Shown here in pieces: positions 36,453-43,554 of a stretch of DNA of 43,554 bases. The position numbers were made by a program, and so were the translations under genes. The notes beneath the pieces were generated by a model. That model did not search any database and was not told where the DNA came from. It saw nothing but the letters and a program-made list of their open reading frames with translations. The stretch's first letter is position 1, and each line of letters starts with the position of its first letter. The DNA comes from Oxalobacter formigenes (GTDB taxonomy: Bacteria; Pseudomonadota; Gammaproteobacteria; Burkholderiales; Burkholderiaceae_D), in contig CASETG010000045.1 in assembly GCA_949290765.1 (NCBI GenBank), positions 1 through 43,554 of the forward strand. Direction: 5' to 3'.

Positions 36453-38795
36453 TCAAATCGGCCGCTTCAGTTTCGCAAACGCCTCGGCCATCGCATTGCC
36501 CGAAAAAACGGCCTGTTTGCGCGACTTTCCTGATGCTTTGCTGAAACGGCCGGCTTCTTTCCCGGGTACCCCGTCCTGTGGCACATATGCCGGATCGAGT
36601 ATCATCGACAAACTGATTCTTTTGCGTTTGACATCGACTTCCAGCACCCTGACCTTGACGATTTGCCCGGTTCTGACGATTCGATGCGGGTCGGATACGA
36701 ATTTTTCCGACATGGCGGAGATATGCACCAGACCATCCTGATGCACGCCGATATCCACAAATGCGCCGAACGCCGTGACATTCGTGACAACGCCTTCGAG
36801 AATCATCCCTGAGGCCAAATCGGACATATCCTCGACACCTTCCTTGAAGTGCGCGCTTACAAACTCCGGACGCGGATCGCGTCCGGGTTTTTCGAGTTCC
36901 CTGAGAATGTCCGTAATGGTCGGCAAACCGAAGCGGTCACTGATATATTTTTCCGGTTTCACTTGTCCAAGCAAATTCCGGTTGCCGATCAGCGATTCGA
37001 TACCGACACCCAGATCGGCCAGAATCTTTTTGACGACCGGATACGATTCCGGATGAACCGCCGATGCATCCAGCGGATCGGTACCTCCCGTGATGCGCAA
37101 AAAGCCTGCCGCCTGCTCGAATGTCTTTTCACCGAATCGTGGCACTGCACGCAAATCGGCGCGACTGGCGAAACGACCGTTCAGGTTCCTGTACTGCACG
37201 ATATGGCTTGCTATCCCCTCGGTCAGACCGGACACGCGCGTCAGCAAGGGCACCGATGCCGTATTGACATCCACGCCGACCGCATTGACACAATCCTCCA
37301 CGGTGGCGTTCAGGGAACGTGCCAGTTTCGTCTGTGCCACATCATGCTGGTATTGTCCGACACCGATGGACTTCGGGTCGATTTTGACCAGTTCGGCCAA
37401 CGGGTCCTGCAAGCGTCTGGCAATCGAAACCGCACCACGCAATGTCACATCAAGTTCCGGTAATTCACGTGAAGCATATTCGGAAGCCGAGTAGACGGAC
37501 GCTCCGGCTTCCGAAACGACGATCCGTTCGATTTTGCGCTCCCGGTAACGGCCTGTCAGCTCTGCGGCCAGCCGTTCTGTTTCACGTGATGCCGTTCCGT
37601 TGCCTATGGCAATCAGTTCGACCTGATAACGCTCGACCATGCCAGACAATTGCTCCAGCGCACCCTGCCAGTCGTTTTTCGGCTGATGCGGATAAACCGT
37701 CGCGGTATCCAGCACTTTCCCCGTTTTGTCGACGACAGCGACCTTCACGCCTGTCCGGATGCCGGGGTCAAGTCCCATAGTCACTTTCGGTCCCGCGGGC
37801 GCTGCCAGCAACAATGACTTGAGATTGGTCGCGAAAACCGTGATGGCTTCCGCCTCGGCTTTTTCCCTCAATTCGCCAAACAGTTCCGTTTCAAGATGGG
37901 ACAATATCCTGATACGCCATGCCCACCTGACGGTTTCCCGTAACCATTGGTCAGAAGGACGCCCCTTGTCGCTTATGCCGAAATGGACAGCGATTCGTGT
38001 TTCGCACGGGTTGAACGGAGCATCCCATTGCGGGCGTTCGGCTTCCGAATCCAGCCGTATCCTGAGCGACAGGACTTCTTCCCGACGACCTCTTAACAGC
38101 GCCAGCACACGGTGGGACGCGATTTTCTGAACGGGTTCCTCATAATCGAAGTAATCCGAAAACCGCACGCCATTCTGTTCCGCACCTTCCGTCACACGCG
38201 AAACGAGTACGCCATGTTCCCTGAAAAATTCCCGCAGTGTCGCCAGCAAGACTGCGTCTTCCGAAAAGCGTTCCATCAGAATCTGGCGCGCACCATCCAG
38301 CGCCGCTCTGGCATCGGCGACCCCCGGATTATCGCCATCCGGAGTGGAAAAGGGCGGGCGGATGTACCTGATCGCTTCTTCTTCCGGATTCAGCGAAGGA
38401 TTCGCCATCAGGCTCTCCGCCAGCTTGTCCAGTCCGGCTTCAATCGCCAGTTTCGCACGTGTTCTGCGTTTTGGACGGAAAGGCAAATAAATGTCCTCCA
38501 GTGCCTGTTTGTCCTGCGCCTGCTGTATCGCCGCCAGCAATTCCGGAGTCATTTTGCCCTGGGCGCGAATGGAATCGATTACCGTCTGTCGCCGTTGTTC
38601 GAGTTCTCTCAGATAGACAAGCCGCTCCTGCAAAAGCCGCAACTGGCTGTCGTCAAGCCCGCCTGTCATTTCCTTGCGGTATCGCGCGATAAACGGAACC
38701 GTCGCCCCTTCATCGAGTAATGCCATGGCGGCAGTGACCTGCCGCACCGATACGGACAGCTCATCCGCCAGACGCTGTTCAATGGAACCCATCAT
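36453..38795 (-). CDS. tex: Tex-like transcription accessory RNA-binding protein
   Basis: Conserved nucleic-acid-binding protein (780 aa), affecting transcription of toxin and stress genes in some bacteria. N-terminal helical Tex domain: VPFIARYRKEMTGGLDDSQLRLLQERL. A YqgF/RNase H-like domain follows: GLDPGIRTGVKVAVVDKTGKVLDTATVYPHQP. Helix-hairpin-helix motifs come next (SLNATVEDCVNAVGVDVNTASVPLLTRVSGL; FEQAAGFLRI), then a C-terminal S1 domain GMILEGVVTNVTAFGAFVDIGVHQDGLVHIS. A short Lys/Arg-rich tail follows. Two adjacent ATG codons start the gene. It is divergent from the SNF2 helicase. Confidence 0.95.
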   Translation of the reverse strand: MMGSIEQRLADELSVSVRQVTAAMALLDEGATVPFIARYRKEMTGGLDDSQLRLLQERLVYLRELEQRRQTVIDSIRAQGKMTPELLAAIQQAQDKQALEDIYLPFRPKRRTRAKLAIEAGLDKLAESLMANPSLNPEEEAIRYIRPPFSTPDGDNPGVADARAALDGARQILMERFSEDAVLLATLREFFREHGVLVSRVTEGAEQNGVRFSDYFDYEEPVQKIASHRVLALLRGRREEVLSLRIRLDSEAERPQWDAPFNPCETRIAVHFGISDKGRPSDQWLRETVRWAWRIRILSHLETELFGELREKAEAEAITVFATNLKSLLLAAPAGPKVTMGLDPGIRTGVKVAVVDKTGKVLDTATVYPHQPKNDWQGALEQLSGMVERYQVELIAIGNGTASRETERLAAELTGRYRERKIERIVVSEAGASVYSASEYASRELPELDVTLRGAVSIARRLQDPLAELVKIDPKSIGVGQYQHDVAQTKLARSLNATVEDCVNAVGVDVNTASVPLLTRVSGLTEGIASHIVQYRNLNGRFASRADLRAVPRFGEKTFEQAAGFLRITGGTDPLDASAVHPESYPVVKKILADLGVGIESLIGNRNLLGQVKPEKYISDRFGLPTITDILRELEKPGRDPRPEFVSAHFKEGVEDMSDLASGMILEGVVTNVTAFGAFVDIGVHQDGLVHISAMSEKFVSDPHRIVRTGQIVKVRVLEVDVKRKRISLSMILDPAYVPQDGVPGKEAGRFSKASGKSRKQAVFSGNAMAEAFAKLKRPI

Positions 38796-38904
38796 TTTCT
38801 ACCCGAAAAAACAAAAATGAGATGATACCCACTTCCCCTGAATACGCCATCCCTTGCCGCAAATTCCTGTTTGAAAAGTCCGTTTTTGCATACACTCCGC
38901 AACT

Positions 38905-38920
38905 GGATATGCCCATATCC
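38905..38920. promoter_or_regulatory. Candidate operator between tex and the SNF2 helicase
   Basis: Perfect dyad GGATATG-CC-CATATCC in the 230-bp divergent gap. Symmetry and place suggest a protein-binding site; no regulator is assigned. Confidence 0.4.
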
Positions 38921-39031
38921 GCCTCAAACCCGTATCGCACCACCGAAAAGCCATCACTTTTTCCCTTTTATGAACGATAATGTATCTTTTGCGCTGCCGG
39001 AAAACACGTTTCGAAAGCATCCAGAGGTATG

Positions 39032-42000
39032 ATGAATTTCACGCTGAAAGATATCAAAAGGCAATTCGGGCAAAAGGCCTATTCGCTCGGCCTGATATAT
39101 GCCCAGAAAAAACGTGTCTTGCAGATACAGCGCTCCGGCAATCTGATTCGTTCTCAAGTGAAGGAATCGGGCAACCAGAGCTACCAGCAGAACACTTTCA
39201 TCAAATCGACCACGGAAGGTATCCAGTTTCAGGGAACCTGTTCATGTCCGTTGATTCTGAACTGTCATCACGTCGCTGCCGTTTTGTTGACGATGCTTCA
39301 GCAAAACGAAAACCGGCAAAAAAACAAGCTCAGCCAGGCTGTCACACCGGTATCGAACTGGGTACAGAAACTGTACTCCGCCATGCACCCCGATTCTCCC
39401 GATGCGCTTGCCAACCGGGAGCCTGATATCGAACCATCCCAGCGCCTGCTCTATATCCTTTCTCCTGACCAGTCCGACAAACGGCTGTTTCTCAGTCTGT
39501 GCCGCGCACGCCAGAAAACGACGGGGGAATTTTCGTCTGTCGTACCGGTTGCGGAAATCGATTCGCTCCTGTCGAACCGGCCGGATTATCTTTGCGACGA
39601 CGATGAAGACCCGCTCCGGCTTTTCATCGCATTGCGGTATGGACAGGAAACCTTGTCGCCATACATGGCGGAACCGCGGGGACGATTGGGAGCACAGCTG
39701 CTCGAGATGCTCATCGACAGAAAACAGCTGTACTGGACAAACGCGCTTTCCGATATCGCCAGAGGACTGGTGTTCCCGCTGCGCGCCGCGCCGCCAAGAG
39801 CGGCTCGTCTCATCTGGAAAGAAACGGGAACGACTATCCGGCTGCGCTGGGAATTTGCAGCGCCCGCGGCCAAATCGCGCCATGCCTCGACGACGATCGA
39901 TTACATATTGCCGACAGAACCGGCATGGTATATGGAAAACCTGACATGCGGCGAGCTGGTTTTGCCGGACGATACCGGTACGTTTTCCATCAGCGATATT
40001 CAAGAGCTGATCAATCAGGCGCCGATCATCGCCGCCAGAGACAAAAAAAACGTCTCGCGTTTTCTGCTTGAAAAAGGACTGGAACATATCATTCCCGTTC
40101 CGGAACCGCTGCATGAAACAGTACTGGACGACATAACACCCGCTCCCATACTTTATCTGGGCAGCAAGCCGCATTTCCATCAGGATGCCGAAACGCCTGT
40201 CTGGTTCGATTATGCGCAACTGAAATTCGATTACGACGGACAAATCGCGTTTCTCGGCTCCGATTTGCCGGTCATCCGCCCTGTCAACAGTGATACCATC
40301 GAACGCATCGTCCGTGACACCCATGCCGAACGTGCCTTGTCCGAGCGACTTCTGTCGTATGGCTTTCACATCGTCGGTGACAGGGCATCCCCATTGCATG
40401 CGATTCCTGCTGCGCTGGAAATGGACTCGCCATCCGACTGGCTGCATTTTACCCGCGAGCATCTGGCCGATCTGGAAAATGATGGCTGGAAAATCGAAAA
40501 ATCGGCCGATTACCGCTATAACCTCCAGACCGTCCAGAAATGGTACGCCAGCATCAATGAAAACGATGACACGCTGGACGAAGACTGGTTCAGTCTGGAA
40601 ATGGGAATCGTCGTCAACAAAAAACATTTTCCGCTGTTTCCGTTGTTGCAGCCATTGCTCCGAAAATATCCGGAAAGTTTTGAATACAAGAGTCTTGAAA
40701 ACCATGAAGATGAAGATTCACTGCTGGTGACCTTGCCTGACCGGAGCAGGGTAGCGCTCCCATGGAAGAACATCAGGCCGATTCTGAAAATTCTGGGCGA
40801 ACTGTACTATCTGGAACAACCGAAAACCGCACTCCCGCTGCACCGTCTCGATTCGGCCAGACTCGCCGAACTCGATCGCGATCTTTCACTGCAATGGATC
40901 AACGGCGAAGCCTTGCTGGAAATGGGCAGGAAGCTGCTGGCATTCAACGGCGTCAGAATCGTCAAGCCACCGGTATCGCTGAAAGCGAAATTGCGCGATT
41001 ACCAGATCGAGGGGCTGTCATGGATGCAGTTTTTGCGCGAATACGGTCTTGCGGGCATTCTGGCCGACGACATGGGGCTGGGCAAAACCCTGCAAACGCT
41101 CTCCCATATCCTGCTCGAAAAAGAATCGGGCCGCCTGACGAAACCGGCCCTGATCGTTGCGCCGACCAGCCTGATGAGCAACTGGCAAGACGAAGCTGCC
41201 CGCTTCACGCCGTCACTGAATGTCTTGCTGCTTCAGGGCAAAGACCGCGCCAGATATTTCGACCGTATCAGTCAGTCCGACATCGTATTGACGACTTACG
41301 CCCTGTTGCCGCGTGATGAAGACATACTCATGCAGCATGATTTCCATTTGCTGATTCTCGATGAATCGCAGTACATCAAGAATATCCGCTCCAAGGCCAC
41401 GCAAATCGCATCCTCTCTCAGGGCACGCCACAAACTCTGCCTGACGGGAACGCCGCTGGAAAACCATCTGGGCGAACTGTGGTCGCAATTCCATTTCCTG
41501 CTGCCCGGGCTACTGGGAAACGAAAAAACTTTCAACAGCGAATTCCGTCATTCCATCGAAAGAAACGGCGACGAGGCACGGCAGGAATTGCTCAATCGCC
41601 GTATCAGACCGTTCCTGCTGCGCCGCACCAAAGACAAGGTAGCGCGTGAACTGCCGCTGAAAACGGAAATCGTCCGCTATGTGGAGCTGACCGCGAACCA
41701 GCGGCAGATTTATGAGTCAGTCCGCGAACTGATGGATAAAAAGGTGCAGGATGAAATCGCGCGTCTGGGTATCGCACACTGCCAGATCATCATTCTCGAA
41801 GCCTTGCTCAAATTGCGGCAAGTCTGTTGTGACCCACGACTGTTACGGGGTTCCGCCTACAAGAAAAGCACCAATGCTTCGGCAAAACTTGCCGAACTGA
41901 TGGAAATGCTTCAGGAACTTTTGCTGGAAAAACGGCATATCCTCGTTTTTTCCCAATTCACCAGCATGCTCGGCCTGATAGAGGCAGAGCTCAATACCCG

Positions 42001-42415
42001 CAACATTCCCTATGCGCTGCTCACAGGCGACACCACGGATCGCGCATCCGCCATTCGCAGCTTTCAGGAAGGCCATGTCTCCGTCTTTCTGATAAGCCTC
42101 AAGGCCGGCGGTGTCGGACTGAATCTGACGGCAGCCGATACGGTCATTCATTATGACCCGTGGTGGAATCCGGCAGTCGAAAACCAGGCGACTGACCGTG
42201 CATGGCGAATCGGGCAGGACAAGCCGGTATTCGTCTATAAACTGATCGCCCGGGGAACGCTCGAAGAAAAAATACAGGATTTGCAACAACGCAAGGCCGA
42301 ACTGGCCAGCGCCATGCTCTCCACAGGACAGGCACAGAACGTCCAGATTACGCCCGAAGATCTGCAATCCATTTTCCGCCCCCTGGCAGAACAGGACATC
42401 ATCCCCGAAGAATGA
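39032..42415 (+). CDS. SNF2/RapA-type helicase with N-terminal SWIM zinc finger
   Basis: Large ATP-dependent DNA translocase of about 1127 aa; cellular role unknown. A SWIM finger Cys-x-Cys-x5-Cys-x-His lies at about residues 70-80 (CSCPLILNCHH). A long non-catalytic region of about 550 residues follows. The SNF2 core has DDMGLGKTLQTL (Walker A, near 680), LILDESQYIKN (DEAH-like box near 777), TGTPLENHLGELWSQFHFLLPG, and in the C-terminal lobe HILVFSQFTSMLGLIEAEL and HYDPWWNPAVENQATDRAWRIGQ. Two ATG codons lie at 39029 and 39032. AGAGG is one base from the first and four from the second, so the second is favoured. It stands alone with its own terminator. Confidence 0.9.
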   Translation: MNFTLKDIKRQFGQKAYSLGLIYAQKKRVLQIQRSGNLIRSQVKESGNQSYQQNTFIKSTTEGIQFQGTCSCPLILNCHHVAAVLLTMLQQNENRQKNKLSQAVTPVSNWVQKLYSAMHPDSPDALANREPDIEPSQRLLYILSPDQSDKRLFLSLCRARQKTTGEFSSVVPVAEIDSLLSNRPDYLCDDDEDPLRLFIALRYGQETLSPYMAEPRGRLGAQLLEMLIDRKQLYWTNALSDIARGLVFPLRAAPPRAARLIWKETGTTIRLRWEFAAPAAKSRHASTTIDYILPTEPAWYMENLTCGELVLPDDTGTFSISDIQELINQAPIIAARDKKNVSRFLLEKGLEHIIPVPEPLHETVLDDITPAPILYLGSKPHFHQDAETPVWFDYAQLKFDYDGQIAFLGSDLPVIRPVNSDTIERIVRDTHAERALSERLLSYGFHIVGDRASPLHAIPAALEMDSPSDWLHFTREHLADLENDGWKIEKSADYRYNLQTVQKWYASINENDDTLDEDWFSLEMGIVVNKKHFPLFPLLQPLLRKYPESFEYKSLENHEDEDSLLVTLPDRSRVALPWKNIRPILKILGELYYLEQPKTALPLHRLDSARLAELDRDLSLQWINGEALLEMGRKLLAFNGVRIVKPPVSLKAKLRDYQIEGLSWMQFLREYGLAGILADDMGLGKTLQTLSHILLEKESGRLTKPALIVAPTSLMSNWQDEAARFTPSLNVLLLQGKDRARYFDRISQSDIVLTTYALLPRDEDILMQHDFHLLILDESQYIKNIRSKATQIASSLRARHKLCLTGTPLENHLGELWSQFHFLLPGLLGNEKTFNSEFRHSIERNGDEARQELLNRRIRPFLLRRTKDKVARELPLKTEIVRYVELTANQRQIYESVRELMDKKVQDEIARLGIAHCQIIILEALLKLRQVCCDPRLLRGSAYKKSTNASAKLAELMEMLQELLLEKRHILVFSQFTSMLGLIEAELNTRNIPYALLTGDTTDRASAIRSFQEGHVSVFLISLKAGGVGLNLTAADTVIHYDPWWNPAVENQATDRAWRIGQDKPVFVYKLIARGTLEEKIQDLQQRKAELASAMLSTGQAQNVQITPEDLQSIFRPLAEQDIIPEE

Positions 42416-42424
42416 AAACCGAAA

Positions 42425-42449
42425 AAAACCCCGCCGATGGCGGGGTTTT
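42425..42449. terminator. Bidirectional intrinsic terminator
   Basis: AAAACCCCGCC (42425-42435), loop GAT, GGCGGGGTTTT (42439-42449). It serves the SNF2 gene on plus and dps on minus. Confidence 0.92.
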
Positions 42450-42457
42450 GCAGATGT

Positions 42458-42985
42458 TTATTTGTTTTTCTTGCGTTTTGCCGATGTCGTGACCACATCG
42501 CCGGCGCCACCTTCGAGCAGGCTGCGCAGCATCCACGCATTCTTTTCGTGAATCTGGAGACGCTGGGTCATCAAATCGATGGTCGGCTGGTCATTTGCCT
42601 GGTCTGCCAGATCCAGCACTTCCCGTGCCGTGCGGGTGACCGCCTGTGTCGCCACAATGACATCGCGGATCATGTCTTCGGCCGACGGAACGCCTTCGAC
42701 TTCACTGATTCCGGACAGTTTCGCGAATTCCGACATCGTGCCAGGCGCAGGAAAACCGAGCGAACGGATACGTTCGGCGATTTCATCCAGCGCATTCCAC
42801 AACTCGGTATACTGGTCCATAAACATGACGTGCAATGTCTGGAACATGGGTCCCTTGACATTCCAGTGATAGTTATGCGTTTTCAGATAGAGGCAGAAGC
42901 TGTCTGCCAGCATACGTGCCAAACCGTTACTGATCGTTTCCCTGTCCTTGTCGCTGATTCCGATTTCAATTGCTGGAATACTCAT
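42458..42985 (-). CDS. dps: DNA-protection ferritin Dps
   Basis: Forms a 12-subunit shell that oxidises and stores iron with H2O2 and can bind DNA, protecting it in starvation and oxidative stress. The 175 aa contain the Dps ferroxidase stretch YLKTHNYHWNVKGPMFQTLHVMFMDQYTELWNALDEIAERIRSLG, with the inter-subunit His, Asp and Glu ligands. The C-terminus SAKRKKNK is Lys-rich, suited to DNA contact. AAAAAGGA precedes the ATG at 42983-42985. A dyad at 43022-43042 lies in its promoter region. Confidence 0.95.
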   Translation of the reverse strand: MSIPAIEIGISDKDRETISNGLARMLADSFCLYLKTHNYHWNVKGPMFQTLHVMFMDQYTELWNALDEIAERIRSLGFPAPGTMSEFAKLSGISEVEGVPSAEDMIRDVIVATQAVTRTAREVLDLADQANDQPTIDLMTQRLQIHEKNAWMLRSLLEGGAGDVVTTSAKRKKNK

Positions 42986-43442
42986 GGCTTCAGTCCTTTT
43001 TGCTAATGTTATTCATGAAACCCGATACAGATTTCTTATCGGAGACTCTGTGTGCCAGCATGACCGGGCATTTTTGAGGGGAAAAACCGCCCCGTCATTT
43101 GACCTTGAGATATTGTACCTTCATTTCACAAAAAGGTTGTGACGGCCGTTTTTTCTTCGGCCCGGCATGACCGTAATCAAACCCGCCGTAAATCGTCGGC
43201 AAACTGGCTGGAAAGTGCCTGTCCGAAGTGGATGCAGGCACAAAATTTCATCGCTAACAGGCCATTTTTCCCAAATTTTTCACATTTTCCGCCAATTAAA
43301 TCCTTACATTTACGAAAATTGACGTATTTTCATTTTATACTTACCTTTACTTGCAGTTTATCGAAATAGCGTCTGGTGATTTCATAACGGCCGCACAAGT
43401 CAGGCCGAAACGTCAGTCGAGGACGAAGAAAAGGGAAAGAAC
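42986..43442. other. AT-rich divergent intergenic region
   Basis: 457 bp between dps and the panE-like gene, with promoters for both. It holds the dyad at 43022-43042 on the dps side. On the other side TTGACG (43319-43324) and TATACT (43336-43341) are only 11 bp apart, so they probably do not work as a pair. I see no gene or RNA here. Confidence 0.55.
43022..43042. promoter_or_regulatory. Candidate OxyR/LysR-type site upstream of dps
   Basis: Perfect dyad CCGATA-N9-TATCGG about 37 bp upstream of the dps start. The core ATAC-N7-TTAT differs by one base on each side from the OxyR half-site ATAG-N7-CTAT. Confidence 0.4.
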
Positions 43443-43554
43443 ATGAAAATAGCGATCATAGGAGCCGGAGCGATAGGAGGCTACGTAGGAGTGAAGCTGG
43501 CGTTATCCGGAGAAGACGTAACCTTCATTGTGAGGGGAGCGAACCTGGAAGCCA
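43443..43554 (+). CDS. panE: 2-Dehydropantoate 2-reductase family (N-terminal part, cut by window end)
   Basis: The first 37 residues, MKIAIIGAGAIGGYVGVKLALSGEDVTFIVRG, are the NADPH-binding Rossmann start of ketopantoate reductases (pantothenate synthesis) and their paralogues. AAGGGAAAG precedes the ATG at 43443. Codon use differs from the rest of the window: six of the seven glycine codons up to RG are GGA or nearly so, ATA is the main isoleucine codon, and AGG appears for arginine. Elsewhere in the window GGC/GGT and ATC dominate. The substrate cannot be settled from this fragment; the family also includes other 2-hydroxyacid reductases. Confidence 0.75.
   Translation, partial: MKIAIIGAGAIGGYVGVKLALSGEDVTFIVRGANLEA

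Noticed and set aside
39242..40705. 487-codon open frame antisense to the SNF2 helicase gene
   Set aside because: Shadow of the real gene: it is rich in Arg, Gln, Phe and His as expected for reverse reading, with no start signal or motif.

Overview
The window is a compact, mostly housekeeping stretch of a Gram-negative bacterial chromosome. Gene order (ettA, mlaFEDACB, ABC pair, murA, hisGDCBHAFIE, HIT, DegS-like protease, Nif3, sspAB) is that of Betaproteobacteria/Burkholderiales. Several genes that normally sit in this block are absent: tatABC, the bc1-complex genes petABC, and the bolA-like gene before murA. With an EFR1 flavodoxin-ferredoxin protein, a succinyl-CoA:acetate-type CoA-transferase and a meso-diaminopimelate dehydrogenase, this fits an anaerobic, Oxalobacter-like member of the Oxalobacteraceae. 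The genus is an inference from gene content; no database was searched.

Layout. 1-2465 (minus): cca (cut by the window edge) and the lytic transglycosylase slt. 2506-4143 (plus): 5-formyl-THF cyclo-ligase and heptosyltransferase I. 4180-6845: the yraP(dolP)-diaA-yraN set on minus, divergent from rsmI, as in E. coli but without lpoA. 6856-8289: a MarR regulator divergent from an EFR1 ferredoxin. 8327-10204: K+ transporter kup, divergent from ettA (10420-12087). 12176-16125: the complete Mla retrograde phospholipid-transport operon. 16224-17901: an ABC-2 exporter. 17980-26409: murA, all nine his genes and a HIT protein in one direction. 26456-28390: a DegS-like protease and Nif3, divergent with almost no gap. 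28621-29735: sspA, sspB and tRNA-Thr(UGU). 30146-31654: CoA-transferase. 31844-34381: NSS amino-acid symporter divergent from ddh. 34706-38795: AI-2E-family permease convergent with ubiX, with tex upstream of ubiX. 39032-42415: a SWIM/SNF2 helicase. 42458-42985: dps. 43443 to the end: the start of a panE-like gene with odd codon use.

How the genes work together. Cell-envelope maintenance dominates: slt, waaC, dolP-like lipoprotein, Mla, murA, ddh (meso-DAP for peptidoglycan) and the periplasmic stress protease. Histidine synthesis is encoded in one run of translationally coupled or closely spaced genes. Convergent gene pairs are mostly separated by compact bidirectional terminators.

I did not find a CRISPR array, insertion sequence, prophage or recognisable new defence system. 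The most unusual items are a 21-bp-arm inverted repeat at 29861-29907 upstream of the CoA-transferase, the anaerobe-type synteny erosion, several small dyads in promoter regions, and the atypical codon use of the last gene.
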